Source: Nocardia niwae NBRC 108934 = DSM 45340 (GTDB lineage: Bacteria > Actinomycetota > Actinomycetes > Mycobacteriales > Mycobacteriaceae). Taken from it: DNA of 64,000 nucleotides. The notes under the pieces are model-generated. The model was not told the DNA's origin and did no database searches. It saw only the letters and a program-made list of their open reading frames with translations. Below, piece by piece: positions 60,811-64,000 of this stretch (positions are counted from its first letter, which is position 1; each line of letters opens with the position of its first letter). A program made the translations under genes and the position numbers. The stretch covers positions 124,001 to 188,000 of the forward strand of contig NZ_BDCK01000023.1 of assembly GCF_001613465.1 (NCBI RefSeq). Direction: 5' to 3'.

Positions 60811-61560
60811 CTACCGGGACCAGGTGATGCGGCCGCCCTCGAAGTCCTGGGCTTTGCCGCTCTCGAAGTCGTACTCGTCGCTGGTGGGGTAGCCGTAGCG
60901 CCCGGCTTCGCCTGCCGCGGCTTCCCAGGAATCCCGGATGGAGCCCCAGACGACGTGGGCGCCGGTGCGCGAGGACCAGTAGATGGCTCCGCCGCCGAAG
61001 AGGTTGTAGCGGCCGTTGCCGGCGCGGCCCGCGGATTCGTCGGTGATCGGGAAGCCCAGCGGGCTGCTCTCCCAGCCGTAGGAACCCCACTTGTCGCGGA
61101 TCACGCCGCCGATCTGATGCGCGGCGGTGCCGACGGACCAGTAGATCGATCCGTTCTGGAAGACGCTGTAGCTGCCCGGTTTCGACGGCGTCGCCCCTTC
61201 TCGCGCCACGGGGTAGCCGAGCGGACCGCCCTCGTAGCCGAGGTTGCCCCATTTGTCGCGGATCGCGCCGCCGACTTGGTGGGCTCCGGTCTCGGGGTGC
61301 CAGTAGATGGAGGAGCCGCGCTCGAACTCCTGATAGCGGCCGCCGCGGGCGGCGGGAGCCTCGGGCGTAACGGGGTCACCGAAGAACCCCGGCCCGCCGG
61401 CCTGGTCGTACTCGGCTTCGATCTGCCCGCCGACGTCGTAGGGACCGATCGGGCGTGCGGCCGCATCGGGTCCGATGCCGGTGAGCAGGATGCCGAGCGC
61501 TGCCGCGACGGCGAATGCCCCGCGGGTGCGCGAGCGGTTCGGGCGACGGTGCCGTGCCAA
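60811..61560 (-). CDS. Secreted LGFP-repeat cell-wall protein
   Basis: This is a 249-residue exported protein. A signal peptide (RGAFAVAAALGILLTGIG, cleavage near AAARP) precedes four LGFP-type repeats, each with a GG.IRDKWG..G.E..PLG(Y/F)P unit and an IYW phase between. LGFP repeats bind the arabinogalactan/mycolate layer in mycolic-acid actinobacteria. The start is TTG 61560, which follows AGGAGTTCACT at correct spacing; no ATG or GTG fits the signal peptide. Confidence 0.9.
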   Translation of the reverse strand: MARHRRPNRSRTRGAFAVAAALGILLTGIGPDAAARPIGPYDVGGQIEAEYDQAGGPGFFGDPVTPEAPAARGGRYQEFERGSSIYWHPETGAHQVGGAIRDKWGNLGYEGGPLGYPVAREGATPSKPGSYSVFQNGSIYWSVGTAAHQIGGVIRDKWGSYGWESSPLGFPITDESAGRAGNGRYNLFGGGAIYWSSRTGAHVVWGSIRDSWEAAAGEAGRYGYPTSDEYDFESGKAQDFEGGRITWSR

Positions 61561-62012
61561 AGTGAACTCCTGTGCATCTCGGGTGGGTGCGGGATGGAGC
61601 TGAAGCTGTGGTCGGCCTGCGAAGATCAAATTACCCCGCCGCGTCCCGATACGGCGGATTACGAGGTACTCGGATGCGCTGATGTCGTGCGATGCGCTCC
61701 GCGGCACTTCCCGGCACCGGCCTGTCGTCGGCGTTGGCGGTGTGGGCCGAGCCGTCGCCGCGATATCGCACCCCGGCTGCGCAGCGCGGGAGTACGAACC
61801 GCCCGGCAGCGACCTTCGCACCGAATCCGCCCGCGCCGGACGGGTTGCCGCGAGTAGCCCATCCAACTCGCCTGGGGCTCCGAACAACCAGGCGGTGCTA
61901 CCGTGCCCACGGTCGCGCCTTCTCGGATACGGCGCCGCCGGGGCAGGGTGCCCGCACCACTGGCCCGGCGGTGTCACGAACCGGAAGATGGTGCCGACAA
62001 GGAAACTCGTTG
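61561..62012. other. 452-bp intergenic region without a convincing gene
   Basis: It lies between the LGFP gene start and the LysR gene end. No recognisable protein is encoded. A/T-rich DNA near 61620-61635 (GAAGATCAAATTA) may belong to the LGFP promoter. No hairpin or repeat was recognised. Confidence 0.45.
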
Positions 62013-62894
62013 TCAGCGCAGCACGTTCGCCGCCTCGGCCGCGATGGTCGCGGCAACGGCGCCGAGAGTGGGGGAGTCCAGCCGCCACTGCTGCCAGTAC
62101 AGCGGGACATCGATGACGACTCCCGGATCGATCGACACCAACCGGCCGCTGGCCTGGTCGTCTCGGGTCTGCAGATCGGGCAGCATGCCCCAGCCGAGCC
62201 CCAGCCGGACCGCCTCGGCGAATCCGGTGGACGAGGGCACGTAATGGCGCGGCGGATCCAGCGGTTTGCGACTACGCCTGCGCAACAGGCGATCCTGCAG
62301 GTCGTCTTTGCGGTCGAACAGCACGACCGGAGCGGCGGCATACGTCTTCGCGGTCGCGCCGTCGGCGAACCAGGTGGCGGCGAACTCCGGGCTGGCCATC
62401 GGCCGGTAGCGGATCGCGCCGAGCCGCTCGACCTTGCAGCCCTGCACCGGTTGCGCGGTCGAGGTGATCGCCGCCATCACGGTGCCGTCGCGCAGCAGGC
62501 GCGTGGTGTGTTCCTCGTCCTCGCGGTGGATCTCGAAGCACACGCCGCGCGGCGCGCGGCCGAGCGCGGGCAGCACCCAGGTCTCCAGCGAGTCGGCGTT
62601 GACCGCGATCGGCACCCGGATCGGACCGTCGGCGGGCTCGCCGCCGAGTTCGCGCGCGGTGTCTCCCGACAGCAGCTGGATCTGCCGGGCCAGCCGGAGC
62701 ACGGCCAGCCCGGATTCGGTGGCGCGCACGGGTTTCGTGCGTTGTACGAGGATCCGGCCCGCGGCGTCTTCCAATGCTTTGATCCGCTGGCTGATCGCAG
62801 ACGCCGTCACGCTCAACCGCCGCGCCGCGGCGTCGAATGTCCCCTCGGTGATCACGGCGTCGAGCGCGCGAAGCTGGTCGAGTTGCAGATCCAT
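62013..62894 (-). CDS. lysG: LysR-family regulator of amino-acid export (LysG/ArgP type)
   Basis: This is a 293-residue LysR-type regulator. The N-terminal HTH reads DLQLDQLRALDAVITEGTFD, AAARRLSVTASAISQRIKAL, matching ArgP/LysG. The effector domain contains VAVNADSL-like PIAVNADSLETWVLPAL and GWGMLPDLQ. LysG-type activators respond to basic amino acids and switch on the divergent exporter. Here the divergent gene is a LysE-family exporter 74 bp away, which fits this assignment well. Confidence 0.92.
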   Translation of the reverse strand: MDLQLDQLRALDAVITEGTFDAAARRLSVTASAISQRIKALEDAAGRILVQRTKPVRATESGLAVLRLARQIQLLSGDTARELGGEPADGPIRVPIAVNADSLETWVLPALGRAPRGVCFEIHREDEEHTTRLLRDGTVMAAITSTAQPVQGCKVERLGAIRYRPMASPEFAATWFADGATAKTYAAAPVVLFDRKDDLQDRLLRRRSRKPLDPPRHYVPSSTGFAEAVRLGLGWGMLPDLQTRDDQASGRLVSIDPGVVIDVPLYWQQWRLDSPTLGAVAATIAAEAANVLR

Positions 62895-62968
62895 GTTAAG
62901 AAAGCCTAATGATACGTAAGAATCTTTAGCTTGCCTGGGTATGATCCGCGCCCTTAGCGTCGCTGGAC
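62895..62968. promoter_or_regulatory. LysG-LysE divergent control region
   Basis: This is a 74-bp gap, A/T-rich by local standard at about 62895-62935 (GTTAAGAAAGCC through TTAGCTTGCC). In lysG-lysE systems the regulator binds such a divergent region. No exact operator could be assigned. Confidence 0.5.
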
Positions 62969-63592
62969 GTGAGCGTTTCCTCCGCGGCGCTGGCCGCCGT
63001 CTCCGGTTTGGGCTTCGGCTTGTCGTTGATCGTTGCGATCGGCGCGCAGAACGCGTTCGTGCTCCGGCAAGGGATCAGCGGCAGGCACGTCCACGCGGTG
63101 GTCACGGTGTGCGCGGTGTCCGACATCGTGCTGATCGCGGCCGGGGTCGGTGGCTTCGGCGTGGTCGTCGAGTCGGCTCCGGCGGTGCTCGTGGTGGCGC
63201 GCTACGCGGGCGCGGCGTTCCTGCTCGGCTATGCGATCCTGGCGGCCCGGCGGGCGTTCGGCGCCGCGGCACTGCGCACCGACGCCGGGAGGACCACCGC
63301 GGCACTCGGCGCGACGGTGGCCACCTCGCTGGCGTTGACCTGGCTCAATCCGCACGTCTACCTGGACACCGTGGTGTTGCTCGGCTCCTTCGCCAGCACC
63401 TATGCGAGCCCGGATCGCTGGTTTCTCGGTGCGGGGGCGATGCTGGCCAGCGTGCTCTGGTTCGCCGCCCTGGGCTTCGGCGCGCGGCTGCTGGGCCCGC
63501 TGTTCGCCCGTCCGCGGGCTTGGCGGGTACTGGATTCGGTGATCGCGGCGGTGCTGCTCGGCCTCGGGCTGGCGCTGCTGTGCGGCGGGTGA
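62969..63592 (+). CDS. lysE: LysE-family basic amino-acid exporter
   Basis: This is a 207-residue membrane protein with about six helices. The family start is GLSLIVAIGAQNAFVLRQGI, followed by ALTWLNPHVYLDTVVLLGS, both diagnostic of LysE/ArgO exporters of lysine and arginine. GTG start at 62969. It is divergent from lysG, the expected activator, so it should export excess basic amino acids when the regulator is bound to them. Confidence 0.93.
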   Translation: MSVSSAALAAVSGLGFGLSLIVAIGAQNAFVLRQGISGRHVHAVVTVCAVSDIVLIAAGVGGFGVVVESAPAVLVVARYAGAAFLLGYAILAARRAFGAAALRTDAGRTTAALGATVATSLALTWLNPHVYLDTVVLLGSFASTYASPDRWFLGAGAMLASVLWFAALGFGARLLGPLFARPRAWRVLDSVIAAVLLGLGLALLCGG

Positions 63593-63603
63593 GAGAGCCG
63601 CGC

Positions 63604-64000
63604 TCAGAGCTGCGTTTTGATCTTCGCGGCGAATTCGTAGCCCGCCTCCCACTGCCCGGACGGGGCGAGGACGACACGTGTCGCGCCGGCCTCGGCGTAG
63701 GCGGTCAGTTGCCCGGCCGCCCGGCCGGGATCGGTGGGCAGTGCAGGCGCCACGACCGTCAGAGTGAGCGGCGGACGGCCGTATTCTCCGGCGAGGGTGG
63801 CCAAGTCGGCCATCTTGGCGCCGACCTCGTGCGGTTCGAGCCCGATGGCGATCCAGCCTTCGGCATAGGCGGCGGCTCGGCGCCGCGCCCGCTCCCCGTC
63901 GCCCGCGACCAGCACCGGCGGCATGGTCGCACCCGGTGCCAGGGTGACCTCGGTGCCGTCCGCGAGGGTCGCGGGCCGCCCCGTGACCAGGTCGGGCAGT
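63604..64000 (-). CDS. LLM class flavin-dependent oxidoreductase, C-terminal part (runs off the window)
   Basis: The visible 131 or so residues are the C-terminal end of a luciferase-like TIM-barrel enzyme: PPVLVAGDGERARRRAAAYA, then EGWIAIGLEPHEV, and a final AEAGATRVVLAPSGQWEAGY. The remainder lies beyond the window edge. FMN or F420 dependence and the substrate cannot be decided from this part. It is convergent with lysE. Confidence 0.8.
   Translation of the reverse strand, partial: LPDLVTGRPATLADGTEVTLAPGATMPPVLVAGDGERARRRAAAYAEGWIAIGLEPHEVGAKMADLATLAGEYGRPPLTLTVVAPALPTDPGRAAGQLTAYAEAGATRVVLAPSGQWEAGYEFAAKIKTQL

Noticed and set aside
59785..61857. 690-codon plus-strand open frame over the alcohol dehydrogenase and LGFP gene
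   Set aside because: It is antisense to two well-recognised minus-strand proteins and shows no domain of its own.

Overview
The window is high-GC (about two thirds G+C by eye) chromosomal DNA of an actinobacterium, most likely Nocardia or a close mycolic-acid relative. The signs are LGFP cell-wall repeats, Ser/Thr kinases with extracellular sensors, an XRE/DUF5753 regulator beside two DUF574-type methyltransferases, several F420/FMN luciferase-like oxidoreductases, a siderophore-interacting protein behind a DtxR/IdeR-like box, and frequent GTG and TTG starts. I found no tRNA, rRNA, CRISPR array, insertion sequence or prophage. The genus is an inference from gene content.

Layout. 0-6.2 kb: the 3' end of a PucR-type regulator, a transmembrane Ser/Thr kinase with a duplicated Cys-rich outer domain, and a two-gene minus-strand unit of a small membrane protein followed by a duplicated M48-like metallopeptidase with one degenerate active site. 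6.5-9.7 kb: a CYTH protein, two broken genes lying head to head, and two paralogous small proteins with a helical domain, a short motif and two membrane helices. This is the most accessory-looking part of the window. 9.9-24.5 kb: metabolic and redox genes. They include an oxidoreductase/TetR pair with two shared operators, a carotenoid-desaturase-like flavoprotein, the OhrR-Ohr-oxidoreductase peroxide operon, two translationally coupled lipoproteins (dienelactone hydrolase and PQQ-type sugar dehydrogenase), a CocE-type hydrolase, PucR plus an LLM oxidoreductase, gluconokinase, a DUF5995-like secreted protein and an M50-like peptidase.

24.6-37.1 kb: a second receptor kinase, a bile-acid:Na+ symporter family carrier, a Gfo/Idh/MocA oxidoreductase, a CitA/DcuS-type two-component system divergent from a NitT/TauT-type ABC importer, a remnant of an amino-acid permease, a NupC nucleoside transporter, and a GlxA-type regulator with an exported HD-domain protein. 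37.1-46.7 kb: an iron-regulated siderophore-interacting protein, a nitroreductase, an LLM oxidoreductase, a serine hydrolase, an amino-acid permease, a DUF4345 protein, a DHA2 drug exporter, and an aldehyde dehydrogenase/DUF779 pair preceded by its GAF regulator.

46.8-64 kb: small secreted proteins (one glycine-zipper, one Gly/Trp/Tyr-repeat), a DinB-like protein, a membrane metallophosphoesterase, a TerD-AIM24 fusion, a DUF6081-like protein, a methyltransferase / PPOX / methyltransferase cluster with a DUF5753 regulator, a zinc alcohol dehydrogenase, an LGFP-repeat protein, a LysG-LysE amino-acid export pair, and the 3' part of an LLM oxidoreductase.

The strongest candidates for undescribed biology are the paralogous pair at 8110-9663 (possible amyloid-type signalling membrane proteins) and the coupled membrane protein / duplicated metallopeptidase at 3317-6232. 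The TerD-AIM24 fusion and the methyltransferase cluster are secondary candidates. All functions are inferred from sequence recognition without database searches.
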